Positions 30,042-36,670 of a stretch of DNA of 36,670 bases are shown in pieces; position 1 is the first letter of the stretch; every line of letters begins with the position of its first letter. A model generated the notes under the pieces. It saw only the letters and a program-made list of their open reading frames with translations. It did no database searches and was not told where the DNA came from. Origin of the DNA: a virus; the IMG/VR virus record IMGVR_UViG_3300009514_000059, positions 1-36,670 of that record. One strand, written 5' to 3'. A program made the translations under genes and the position numbers.

Positions 30042-30634
30042 CGGCCCTGTTTTTCGATCACAATGCCCAAGTGGTCAACGGCCTGGATCTCGAGCGCATT
30101 GAGGGCAAGCTGTATGAATGGGTCAACACGGTGCTCGGCATCCCTGTGCAATGGGCAAGGCAGGGGCTTGATCGCCCGGCCTACCCATACGCATCTCTTG
30201 ACATGATCGCCGGTCCAACCAAGCTTGGCGAGGATGAATCACAATTCACAACGTCAGGGCTCACCGTCAACCAGGTTATCACAGGTAAGCGCGCGTTTAC
30301 GCTATCAGTGCAGGTGCATGTTGACCCTGGATCAATCACGTCAGGCAACGATCGAGCTGTGGCAAGGTGCGAGATTTTGAGGGCTTCCCTCAAAAGCGAG
30401 GCTGTGCTGTCTTTGTTCCGTGAGGCGGGCGTTGCCGTTTCGACGGATTTGGGAGTGTTGGACTTGACGCAACTTGTCGCAGATCAGTGGCTGGATCGAG
30501 CAAGCTTTGACTTGCGCTGTGAGGCTACGGCAATTTATCGCGACTCGAGCACCTACATCGAAACGGTCGAAACCGATGGCACGCTTGGCGGCGCAGCCGG
30601 TGGCGACATCACAGAAACCGAGACTTTGGGCTAG
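30038..30634 (+). CDS. Tail terminator/neck protein
   Basis: 198 residues. Pattern of phage neck-terminator proteins: LYEWVNTVLGIPVQWARQGLDRPAYPYASLDMI at the start, then a beta sheet (KRAFTLSVQVHVDP) and helices. It probably caps the tail tube at its head end. Directly precedes the sheath gene. Confidence 0.72.
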   Translation: MTALFFDHNAQVVNGLDLERIEGKLYEWVNTVLGIPVQWARQGLDRPAYPYASLDMIAGPTKLGEDESQFTTSGLTVNQVITGKRAFTLSVQVHVDPGSITSGNDRAVARCEILRASLKSEAVLSLFREAGVAVSTDLGVLDLTQLVADQWLDRASFDLRCEATAIYRDSSTYIETVETDGTLGGAAGGDITETETLG

Positions 30635-30643
30635 GAGACTGCA

Positions 30644-31954
30644 ATGAGCCTGGTTGACGAAATTGTACAACTAACGATCACAGTGCAAGATGCCGCGCTG
30701 ACGGCTGACGGCTTTGGGACGCCGCTCATCATGGCGCATCATAGCGTTTATGGTCCAGAGCTTGTGAGGTCCTACTCAAGCACCACGGCCATGACCGATG
30801 ATGGTTTTGCGGCAACAGATCCGGCGGTGCTCACCGCTGCAAAGATTTTCAGCCAAAACCCCAAAGTATCGAGCATCAAGGTTGGCAAGCGCTCGAGCAC
30901 CCCAAGCGCCCAAAGCATCGTCATGACGGTTGACAGTGCTGTCAACGGACAACTGTACACGGTGAACATCAATGGCACTGACTTTGATTTCACCGCGGTT
31001 ACTGCAGTTGCAGCTGACATCGCGGCTGGCCTGGTGTCAGCCATCAACCTCGGCGCCGAACCGGTGACAGCTACTGACAATCTTGACGGCACGTTTGACC
31101 TTGACGCAGACGTGGCTGGCGATATTTTCACGCTCGCCGTTAACAGCCGCACCTTGCTGCAGTACAACGATCAAACGGCTGACGCCGGCATCGCTGCAGA
31201 CTATGCGGCGATCAAGTCAGAAGATAGTGATTTCTATGGTGTATTGCTCGAGTATTGTGCAACCGCAGAGGTCACGGCCCTGGCGGCGGCCGTCGAAGCT
31301 GACCGCAAGCTTTTCCTTGCAGAAACTGCAGACCAGAGCACGCTTGATGCAGACAGCGGTTGCCTTGGAGAGGTCTTGTCTTTGGCCGGGTATCATCGCA
31401 CATCACTGATTTGGTCAGGGTCCCCCCAGGACTCGGCCGGTTCCGCATGGATGGGCAACAGGTTCCCGAGCGATCCAGGTAGCTCCACATGGGCATTCAA
31501 GAGCCTGGCCGGGGTGACTGTCGACACGCTGACCGATACTGAGCGCGGCAACCTCGAGGGGAACAGCGTCAACTATTACGTTCAGGCCAAGGGGCTTTCG
31601 CTCACGATTGGCGGTTACGCTGCATCGGGTCGATTCCTCGACATCACGCGCGGCATTGACTGGCTGTTTTCGCGCCTGCAGGAAAGGATCCTTTCCCTGT
31701 TGGCGAACACAGAAAAGGTCCCCTATACCGATGCAGGCGTTGCCCTGGTAGAGAATTCGGTCAGAGCGCAATTGCGCGAGGCGGTCTCTCAGGGTGTTCT
31801 GGCAGGCGATCCAGAGCCAACCGTTTCAACGCCTTTGGTTGCATCGGTGAGCTCTGTGGATCGCGCAAACCGTCTCTTGCCTGATGTCACGTTTAGCGGG
31901 CAACTGGCCGGAGCCATTCACAGCATCGAGATCGATGGCACAGTGAGCGTCTAA
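30644..31954 (+). CDS. Contractile tail sheath protein, DUF3383 type
   Basis: 436 residues, TAGGAGA before the ATG. Family features: TPLIMAHHSVYGPELVRSYSS, DPAVLTAAKIFSQNPKVSSIKVGKR, an inserted beta domain (residues ~90-175), then DFYGVLLEYC and a C-terminal sheath core (GIDWLFSRLQERILSLLANTEKVPYTDAGV). Presence of a sheath shows a myovirus-type contractile tail. Confidence 0.92.
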   Translation: MSLVDEIVQLTITVQDAALTADGFGTPLIMAHHSVYGPELVRSYSSTTAMTDDGFAATDPAVLTAAKIFSQNPKVSSIKVGKRSSTPSAQSIVMTVDSAVNGQLYTVNINGTDFDFTAVTAVAADIAAGLVSAINLGAEPVTATDNLDGTFDLDADVAGDIFTLAVNSRTLLQYNDQTADAGIAADYAAIKSEDSDFYGVLLEYCATAEVTALAAAVEADRKLFLAETADQSTLDADSGCLGEVLSLAGYHRTSLIWSGSPQDSAGSAWMGNRFPSDPGSSTWAFKSLAGVTVDTLTDTERGNLEGNSVNYYVQAKGLSLTIGGYAASGRFLDITRGIDWLFSRLQERILSLLANTEKVPYTDAGVALVENSVRAQLREAVSQGVLAGDPEPTVSTPLVASVSSVDRANRLLPDVTFSGQLAGAIHSIEIDGTVSV

Positions 31955-31964
31955 GGAGAGACCC

Positions 31965-32405
31965 ATGAGCTACAATGACCGATTGACCACCTATGCCGGC
32001 GATGAGGTGCTGTGCACGTTTGGCCCCGTCATCATGACCGGGTTTGGCCCGGATGATTTCGTGAGCATCGAGCGCAACTCTGACTCATTTTCGCTGCAGG
32101 TTGGTGCCGATGGCGAGTCAACGCGATCCAAGTCAAACGATCGCAGCGCCCGCATCACAGTCACGCTCATGCAGAGCTCAAGCGCAAATGCGGCCCTTGC
32201 CACCCTGTTGGCGGCCGATGAGAACGCCCCCGGTGGCGCCAGCGTCCTGCCGTTGCAGATCAAGGACTCAAGCGGATTTAGCCTGCACGCGGCCGAAAAA
32301 GCCTGGATCGTCAAGCCGCCGGTCAGTGCCTACGGCAAGGAATCTGGCACCAGAGAATGGGTGTTTGAGACTCCCAACCTTGTGGATTCTCCTGGCGGCA
32401 ACTAA
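31965..32405 (+). CDS. Tail tube protein, DUF3277 type
   Basis: 146 residues, AAGGAGAG upstream, one of the strongest RBS in the window as expected for a high-copy protein. Beta-rich with the family's pattern: VLCTFGPVIMTGF, SFSLQVGADGESTRSKSNDRSARITVTLMQSSSAN, then DSSGFSLHAAEKAWIVKPP. Forms the inner tube inside the sheath. Confidence 0.88.
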   Translation: MSYNDRLTTYAGDEVLCTFGPVIMTGFGPDDFVSIERNSDSFSLQVGADGESTRSKSNDRSARITVTLMQSSSANAALATLLAADENAPGGASVLPLQIKDSSGFSLHAAEKAWIVKPPVSAYGKESGTREWVFETPNLVDSPGGN

Positions 32406-32414
32406 GATTGCCGC

Positions 32415-32861
32415 ATGGCACTTGAATCACGCACGAAACACATAGACGGTGAAGAGTATCGGGTCAGCCAGTTGCCGGCCCGGCAGGGCTTCAAACTACT
32501 GAAACGCCTGGCCCACATCATCTTGCCGGCGCTTGGGGATGGCGCCAACGCCGTTCTCAGGACTGGCAAGATCCCAAAATCCATGGCAGATCTTGACCTG
32601 GCCGCCCTGGACTTCAAACAGATCGCGGCCCTGATGCTGGATCGCGCTGATGAGGATCTAATCCTCGAGTGTGTGGATTGGATGGCTGAGCAAACGCTTG
32701 TTGATGGCAAGCACCTGGCCAAGCTGTTTGACGTGCATTTCGCCGGCAGAATGCAATCCATGCTCAAGTGGCTGGCTTTTGCCGTCGAAGTCAACAACCC
32801 GGATTTATTCGCCGTCTTGGCCGAAAGCGCCGGCGACCAAGACACAAAAGCCCAGGCGTAG
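32415..32861 (+). CDS. Tail assembly chaperone, first frame
   Basis: 148 residues, helical (RQGFKLLKRLAHIILPALGDG, then DFKQIAALMLDRADEDLILECVDWM). Between the tube and tape-measure genes, the place of tail assembly chaperones, which usually come as a short form and a frameshifted long form. The frame closes at 32861 and a second frame continues past it. Confidence 0.75.
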   Translation: MALESRTKHIDGEEYRVSQLPARQGFKLLKRLAHIILPALGDGANAVLRTGKIPKSMADLDLAALDFKQIAALMLDRADEDLILECVDWMAEQTLVDGKHLAKLFDVHFAGRMQSMLKWLAFAVEVNNPDLFAVLAESAGDQDTKAQA

Positions 32862-33028
32862 ACATTCCTGAGCACCTGCAGGATGACTGGCCCATGTGGC
32901 GCTGCATCCTGGCGGGCCTCGATACGCATACTGCCGTGTTTTCGCAATGGTCCATTGTCGATGTTCTGGACGCCAATGATATGCTAGATCTGAAAGAGAT
33001 CGCTGAGATGGAAGCGGCCAGGGGATAG
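32846..33028 (+). CDS. Tail assembly chaperone extension, reached by likely -1 frameshift
   Basis: The -1 frame is open past the first frame's stop and encodes about 59 more residues (SPGVDIPEHLQDDWPMWRC to KEIAEMEAARG). At 32846-32849 the run AAAA lets a Lys tRNA on AAA (32847-32849) re-pair one base back, giving an in-phase fusion DTK-SPG. The site (C ACA AAA G) is not a canonical X-XXY-YYZ heptamer. The alternative is separate initiation at ATG 32894. Confidence 0.55.
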   Translation, partial: KSPGVDIPEHLQDDWPMWRCILAGLDTHTAVFSQWSIVDVLDANDMLDLKEIAEMEAARG

Positions 33029-33031
33029 GCA

Positions 33032-34582
33032 ATGCCAACGATCAGAGAGCTATTTGTGGGCCTTGAGGTTGATGACAATGGGAGCATCGACCGATCCGAC
33101 AGGGCCATGAACAAGCTCAAGGGCGTTGCCCTGGCCATAGGGGCGGCGTTTGCCGGCGGGGCCGTTTATCGTGGCTTCAAGGTACTGATTGAGCAAGCTT
33201 CTGCAGCTCAGGAAAGCGCCAACAAATTCGGGGCAGTGTTCGGCGATGCTGCCGGGGCCACAGAGGCCAAGCTAAACGACCTGGCCGGCCAAACGGGTCA
33301 GAGCACGCTCAAGCTACGTGACTATGCCTCACAGATCGGTGCCTTGGTAAAGCCACAGCTAGGCAGCGCAGAGGCAGCGGGGGACCTTGCCGCCCAAATG
33401 ACTCAGCTCGCACTGGACGCAGCGTCATTCAATGACGCCACGCCAGAGGAGGCCCTTGTTGCACTGAGATCCGGGCTGATCGGATCTGCCGAACCATTGC
33501 AGCGATTCGGGGTTGATGTGCGCGTTGCCGCCATTGAGCAAGAGGCACTCAGGCAAGGAATCACAAAAACCTACAAACAAATGTCGGAAGGCCAGCGCAT
33601 TCAACTAAGGGCCGCTGCAATCTTTCGGCAGCTTGGTGCCCAAGGATCGGTTGGTGATGCAGCCAGAACGGCGAATGATTACGCCAACGCCATGCGCGGC
33701 ATGGACAGCCAGATCACTCAAGTGCAGGCGACCCTTGGTGCCCTGTTCTTGCCTGTTGTCACAAAGGCCGTTGTGGCGATGCGTGACATGGCAATGGCCG
33801 CCGCAACATTCATTGAGAACAACCCCGAGTTTGTCAAATTCACTTTCATTCTTGGCGGCGTGGCCGCGGCCGTGTTTGGGCTGTCTGTTGCCTGGCAGGT
33901 GATGGGGGTATCAGCAATCGCCGCATGGATCGCAACCGCTGGGCCAATCCTGTTGGTTGCCGGTTTGCTGGCCGTCATAGGAGTGGCCATTGCCGCAATC
34001 ATCCAAGACCTGTTCACCATGGGGGAAGGTGGCAGCTCCGTGATCGGTGGCCTGATTGGCGAGTTTCAATATTGGCTTGATGAGCTCGGTAGCATACCGG
34101 GTGCAATCTTGGCCATCCTGAACAATGCCCTGGTGTTCTGGTTTGAATTTTTTGCCAGAATGTTCGGAGCATCAAAACAGACCATAGAAGACATCAAAAC
34201 ATTGTTTTCAGTGTTGGCTGATTTCATCTTGCAGACGTTCAAGCTTGTGGCGGATCCGATTGGAGATTTGCTCAGCGCTGCCGGAAAGGCATTGAGTGGT
34301 GATTTGTCTGGCGCTCTTTCAAGTATCAAAAACCTGCAAGGCAGCTTTGGTGAAAATCTGTCTGGCTTTGGCGACATCCCCCTGACAACAGAGGCTCGCT
34401 TGCGATCTCAGGGATTGAGCTCTCAGCAAATTCAGATTCAGATGGGCGGCACCGTAGTGAACGCTGCGCCAGGCATGGATGAAAACCAGCTGGCCAAGAA
34501 AGTTGCCGCCGAGACCTCAAGCAACATCAACACACAACTCAGGGATGCCAAGGCACAGCTTGTCCCTGCGGGGGGTGGTTGA
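33032..34582 (+). CDS. Tail tape measure protein
   Basis: 516 residues, short for the family. It opens with TIRELFVGLEVDDNGSIDRSDRAMNKLKG, then an alanine-rich helical domain, then two or three hydrophobic segments (FILGGVAAAVFGLSVAWQV; GPILLVAGLLAVIGVAIAAI), typical of tape measures that help DNA cross the inner membrane. It sets tail length, so a short tail (order of 75 nm at the usual 1.5 angstrom per residue) is expected. Confidence 0.9.
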   Translation: MPTIRELFVGLEVDDNGSIDRSDRAMNKLKGVALAIGAAFAGGAVYRGFKVLIEQASAAQESANKFGAVFGDAAGATEAKLNDLAGQTGQSTLKLRDYASQIGALVKPQLGSAEAAGDLAAQMTQLALDAASFNDATPEEALVALRSGLIGSAEPLQRFGVDVRVAAIEQEALRQGITKTYKQMSEGQRIQLRAAAIFRQLGAQGSVGDAARTANDYANAMRGMDSQITQVQATLGALFLPVVTKAVVAMRDMAMAAATFIENNPEFVKFTFILGGVAAAVFGLSVAWQVMGVSAIAAWIATAGPILLVAGLLAVIGVAIAAIIQDLFTMGEGGSSVIGGLIGEFQYWLDELGSIPGAILAILNNALVFWFEFFARMFGASKQTIEDIKTLFSVLADFILQTFKLVADPIGDLLSAAGKALSGDLSGALSSIKNLQGSFGENLSGFGDIPLTTEARLRSQGLSSQQIQIQMGGTVVNAAPGMDENQLAKKVAAETSSNINTQLRDAKAQLVPAGGG

Positions 34583-35184
34583 TGGCACTGATTGAGCTAC
34601 TGTTGCGGCAAGATGCTGGCGTGAGACTCGGTGAGGAGGCCACAGAGGGAAGCGGCCCGGCCGTCATCGAGTTTGACGCCACATTGAGTCAGACACACAT
34701 CATGCAGGCGTCTGTGACCAGGCACCCGGTTGAGGATGGGTCAACGATCTCAGATCACATCGTAGATCAGCCTGATGCGGTGAATCTTGTTGGCGTGATC
34801 AGCAATACGCCGCTTGTGTTTCTGGGTTTCTTGGGAACGTCCCCCCGGCGCGCAGAGGAGGCCTTTGCCAAGCTCAAGGAAATCAAAGAATCCGGCAAGC
34901 TAGTTGAGATCGCAACCAGCCTGAAAAACTACACCAACATGGCAATCACATCGGTGAGATGCACGCGCGATGCGCCAAAGGGCAACATCATTGAGGTCAG
35001 CATTGATCTTGAAGAGGTCAAGATCGCCACCACTGCAACGGCAACGGTCGAGGAAAACCGAGGGCGCAAAAACCAGGGCAAAAAACGCAAAAATACATCC
35101 AAGGCAAAAAACCAGACAGCCGCAGAAACCAAGTCAGAGTCATGGCTGGCATCTAGCACAAACTTTCTCTTTGGGGCTCAGTGA
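34582..35184 (+). CDS. Baseplate/Dit-like tail protein
   Basis: 200 residues from the ATG at 34582 overlapping the tape-measure stop. Core pattern IEFDATLSQTHIMQASVTRHPVEDGSTISDHIVDQPDAVNLVGVISNTP matches the N-terminal domain of Dit-like proteins of contractile phages. The C-terminal 50 residues are basic and low in complexity (RGRKNQGKKRKNTSKAKNQ). Probably a hub ring linking tube and baseplate. Confidence 0.75.
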   Translation: MALIELLLRQDAGVRLGEEATEGSGPAVIEFDATLSQTHIMQASVTRHPVEDGSTISDHIVDQPDAVNLVGVISNTPLVFLGFLGTSPRRAEEAFAKLKEIKESGKLVEIATSLKNYTNMAITSVRCTRDAPKGNIIEVSIDLEEVKIATTATATVEENRGRKNQGKKRKNTSKAKNQTAAETKSESWLASSTNFLFGAQ

Positions 35185-35510
35185 TGCCATCGTTTGATCT
35201 GCCAGTGATTTCAGGTGGCGACCCTACGGAATATCGCTTTCAGGTGGATCTGGATGAGACCACTTATGAGCTCTATTTTACCTGGAATGATCGGGCCGGT
35301 GTTTGGTACATGGACCTTCTTGACGTTGATGGCAACTATATTCGCAGCGGCATCAAGGTTGTGACCGGAACGCCGTTGCTTGCCAGGATCTCTGCGAGCG
35401 ACAAGCCAATTGGTGATATCATCGCCATCGATCAGGAGGGAGAGGATTTTGACGCCGGCCTTGAGGATCTTGGGGATCGAGTTGTCCTGATCTATGGTGG
35501 CAACACCTGA
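35184..35510 (+). CDS. Baseplate plug-like protein
   Basis: 108 residues, ATG overlapping the previous stop. Compact beta domain (YRFQVDLDETTYELYFTWNDRAGVWYMDLLDVDG) followed by LLARISASDKPIGDIIAID, the pattern of small baseplate 'plug' proteins coded between Dit-like and hub genes. Confidence 0.72.
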   Translation: MPSFDLPVISGGDPTEYRFQVDLDETTYELYFTWNDRAGVWYMDLLDVDGNYIRSGIKVVTGTPLLARISASDKPIGDIIAIDQEGEDFDAGLEDLGDRVVLIYGGNT

Positions 35511-36352
35511 TGGCCAAACTGTTTAACAGAGATCTGTCGCTTGTTGTTGGTGGCGTAGAGATCAAAACCAGGCCGACAGATCAGGATGTGACCGCACCAA
35601 TTCTGCGCGTGACTTTCGAGGTGCAGCGCACGCTCAAGCCTGAGCCCAACACGGCAAAGATCACTGTCTACAATCTGTCTGCCGATACACGCAGCAAGCT
35701 CGGAGAGGAAATCAAGCTTGTTGAACTGATCGCCGGATACGTTGGCAACACTAGCAAGATATTTCATGGTGATTTGAATTTTGTTGCCAGCACGCGCAGC
35801 GGGGCAGACTGGATCACCACGATTGAAGCGAAGGACGGTGGTGACAGATACCGTAAGGCAAGATCCTCAATCTCTTTCAAGCCTGGCGTCAAAATCGAGA
35901 AAGTTGTTGGCGCCATGCTGGATGATCTTGGCCTGGCAAAAGACAACGCCAAGAAAAAACTCAGCGAGGGCGATTTCAGGGGATCGGTCACAGAGTTTAC
36001 GAAAGGTTTCTCAGGCAGCGGACAAACGTCCAAGCTACTCGAGCGCACGCTTCAGTCTGCCGGTCTGGATTTCAGTATTCAGGATGGAGAGGTTGTGTTG
36101 TTGAGATCCGATGAGGGTTTGCAGACCATCGTCAGCCTTGACGTTGGATCCGGCATGGTGGGATCACCAGAGATCGGTGAGAAAGGTATCTTTCGCGTAA
36201 GGTCGCTGATCTCAGAGGGTCTCACGCCAGGCAATAGGTGCAAGGTCAAATCGGCATCTGTTGAGGGAACGTTTCGCATTGAGCGATCCGTGTATACCGG
36301 CGACACCATGGGACAAGATTGGTATGTGGATCTGGAGATGAAAAGACTATGA
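35510..36352 (+). CDS. Baseplate hub protein (gpD/gp27-like)
   Basis: 280 residues. A beta-rich N-terminus (ILRVTFEVQRTLKPEPNTAKITVYNLS), then EAKDGGDRYRKA and KVVGAMLDDLGL, and a C-terminal RFRVRSL-like region with SVEGTFRIERSVYTGDTMGQDWYVDLEMKRL, all common in hub proteins that hold the tail spike. Stop overlaps the next start. Confidence 0.78.
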   Translation: MAKLFNRDLSLVVGGVEIKTRPTDQDVTAPILRVTFEVQRTLKPEPNTAKITVYNLSADTRSKLGEEIKLVELIAGYVGNTSKIFHGDLNFVASTRSGADWITTIEAKDGGDRYRKARSSISFKPGVKIEKVVGAMLDDLGLAKDNAKKKLSEGDFRGSVTEFTKGFSGSGQTSKLLERTLQSAGLDFSIQDGEVVLLRSDEGLQTIVSLDVGSGMVGSPEIGEKGIFRVRSLISEGLTPGNRCKVKSASVEGTFRIERSVYTGDTMGQDWYVDLEMKRL

Positions 36353-36382
36353 GCGTCACGCCAACATTGGCCGAGGTGATCC
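36349..36382 (+). pseudogene. Start of a baseplate spike gene, cut off by a join
   Basis: ATG coupled to the hub stop. The first residues, SVTPTLAEVIR, are those usual for Gp138-like baseplate spike proteins that follow the hub gene. After about 36382 the reading becomes unlike a phage protein (RPPGSVSLTPTGES), and the other strand encodes a bacterial PAS domain. Confidence 0.55.
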
Positions 36383-36670
36383 GTCCGCCGGGGTCCGTTT
36401 CGCTCACCCCGACCGGGGAGAGCTCAACAAGGTCCTTGTACCTCTCCTCCGATGCTTCGAGGGCATCGTGCGTCCGCCGGAGCTCAGTCATGTCTGTGGC
36501 GTAGCCCTCGATCGCAGTCAGGGTGCCTTCGGTGTCGTACACCCCACCGAGCCAGGCATGAAGATCGACCACCCCGCCGTCCTTCTTCCTCCACTCCAGG
36601 GCGCCCTCATAGCGACCCTCGTGCGCAAGGGCAGCGAACACGACGGACCGGGCGTCCGGGTCGATGTAGA
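36366..36670 (-). CDS. PAS/PAC-domain sensor protein fragment (foreign, both ends missing)
   Basis: Read leftward from the window's right edge: the end of one PAS domain and its PAC motif (EGALEWRKKDGGVVDLHAWLG, then GYATDMTELRRTHDALEASEERY) and the start of a second (LVELSPVGVSETDPGGRITSAN). This is the repeat pattern of bacterial sensor kinases or diguanylate cyclases. Base composition is visibly more GC-rich than the phage. The frame continues into phage sequence only by chance. Confidence 0.8.

Noticed and set aside
36246-36365. Continuation of the PAS frame into phage DNA
   Set aside because: The residues after ITSAN do not continue a PAS domain; the hub gene on the other strand is clearly coding here.
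1-36670. tRNA genes and CRISPR arrays
   Set aside because: I found no cloverleaf with a TTCGA-like arm in the non-coding stretches and no regularly spaced direct repeats.

Overview
The window is most of the genome of a tailed DNA phage with a contractile tail (myovirus morphology). The basis is a contiguous late block of terminase, DUF1073-type portal, SPP1 gp7/Mu F-type head protein, DUF2213-type protease/scaffold, DUF2184-type capsid, DUF3383-type sheath, DUF3277-type tube, tape measure and baseplate genes, all on the + strand. Genes are tightly packed, often with 4-base ATGA stop/start overlaps, and many carry the same ribosome-binding site, GAAAGGA. Composition looks moderately GC-rich. 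Sigma70-like promoters and several lipoprotein signals fit a bacterial, probably Gram-negative, host that I cannot name. I see no integrase, tRNA gene or CRISPR array. The window opens inside a tail-fibre-like gene and closes in a fragment of an unrelated bacterial PAS-domain protein, so the right end is very probably a chimeric assembly join. The missing part should be the rest of the baseplate and the front of the fibre gene.

Layout. 1-2832: end of a fibre/adhesin gene, a membrane coiled-coil protein, a DUF1353-like protein and a T7-lysozyme-type amidase (lysis region). 2807-4200 (- strand): Cro-like HTH regulator, dUTPase and three small genes, two of them membrane or lipoprotein. 4201-4281: divergent control region with two 15-bp palindromic operators and apparently leaderless promoters in both directions. 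4279-11214: early genes, including a Cas4/AddB-like Fe-S nuclease, RecT annealase, T5 A1/Mre11-like metallophosphoesterase, SF2 helicase and RepB-type primase. 11215-11960: a palindrome- and repeat-rich stretch, the best candidate for a replication origin, with a third copy of the operator. 11961-15656: small zinc-finger and coiled-coil proteins, a Dam-type adenine methylase, a nucleoside deoxyribosyltransferase-like protein, SSB and a DUF5664-type nucleotide hydrolase. 15656-18615: HNH endonuclease followed by a run of secreted, lipoprotein and small membrane genes, including a PQ-loop protein. 18625-21390: HExxH metalloprotease-like protein, RusA-like resolvase and small unknowns. 21423-36352: packaging, head, neck, tail and baseplate genes in the usual order. 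36349-36670: a truncated baseplate gene and the foreign PAS fragment.

How the parts fit. The nuclease, annealase, metallophosphoesterase, helicase, primase, SSB and resolvase make a fairly complete recombination and replication kit. dUTPase, the deoxyribosyltransferase-like protein and the DUF5664 protein point to control of the dNTP pool. The Cro-like protein probably binds the TTGYCA-N3-TGGCAA palindromes and so could link the divergent early promoters with the operon starting at 11961. The membrane and lipoprotein run at 16.2-18.6 kb is the least explained block and a candidate for host-envelope alteration or superinfection exclusion.
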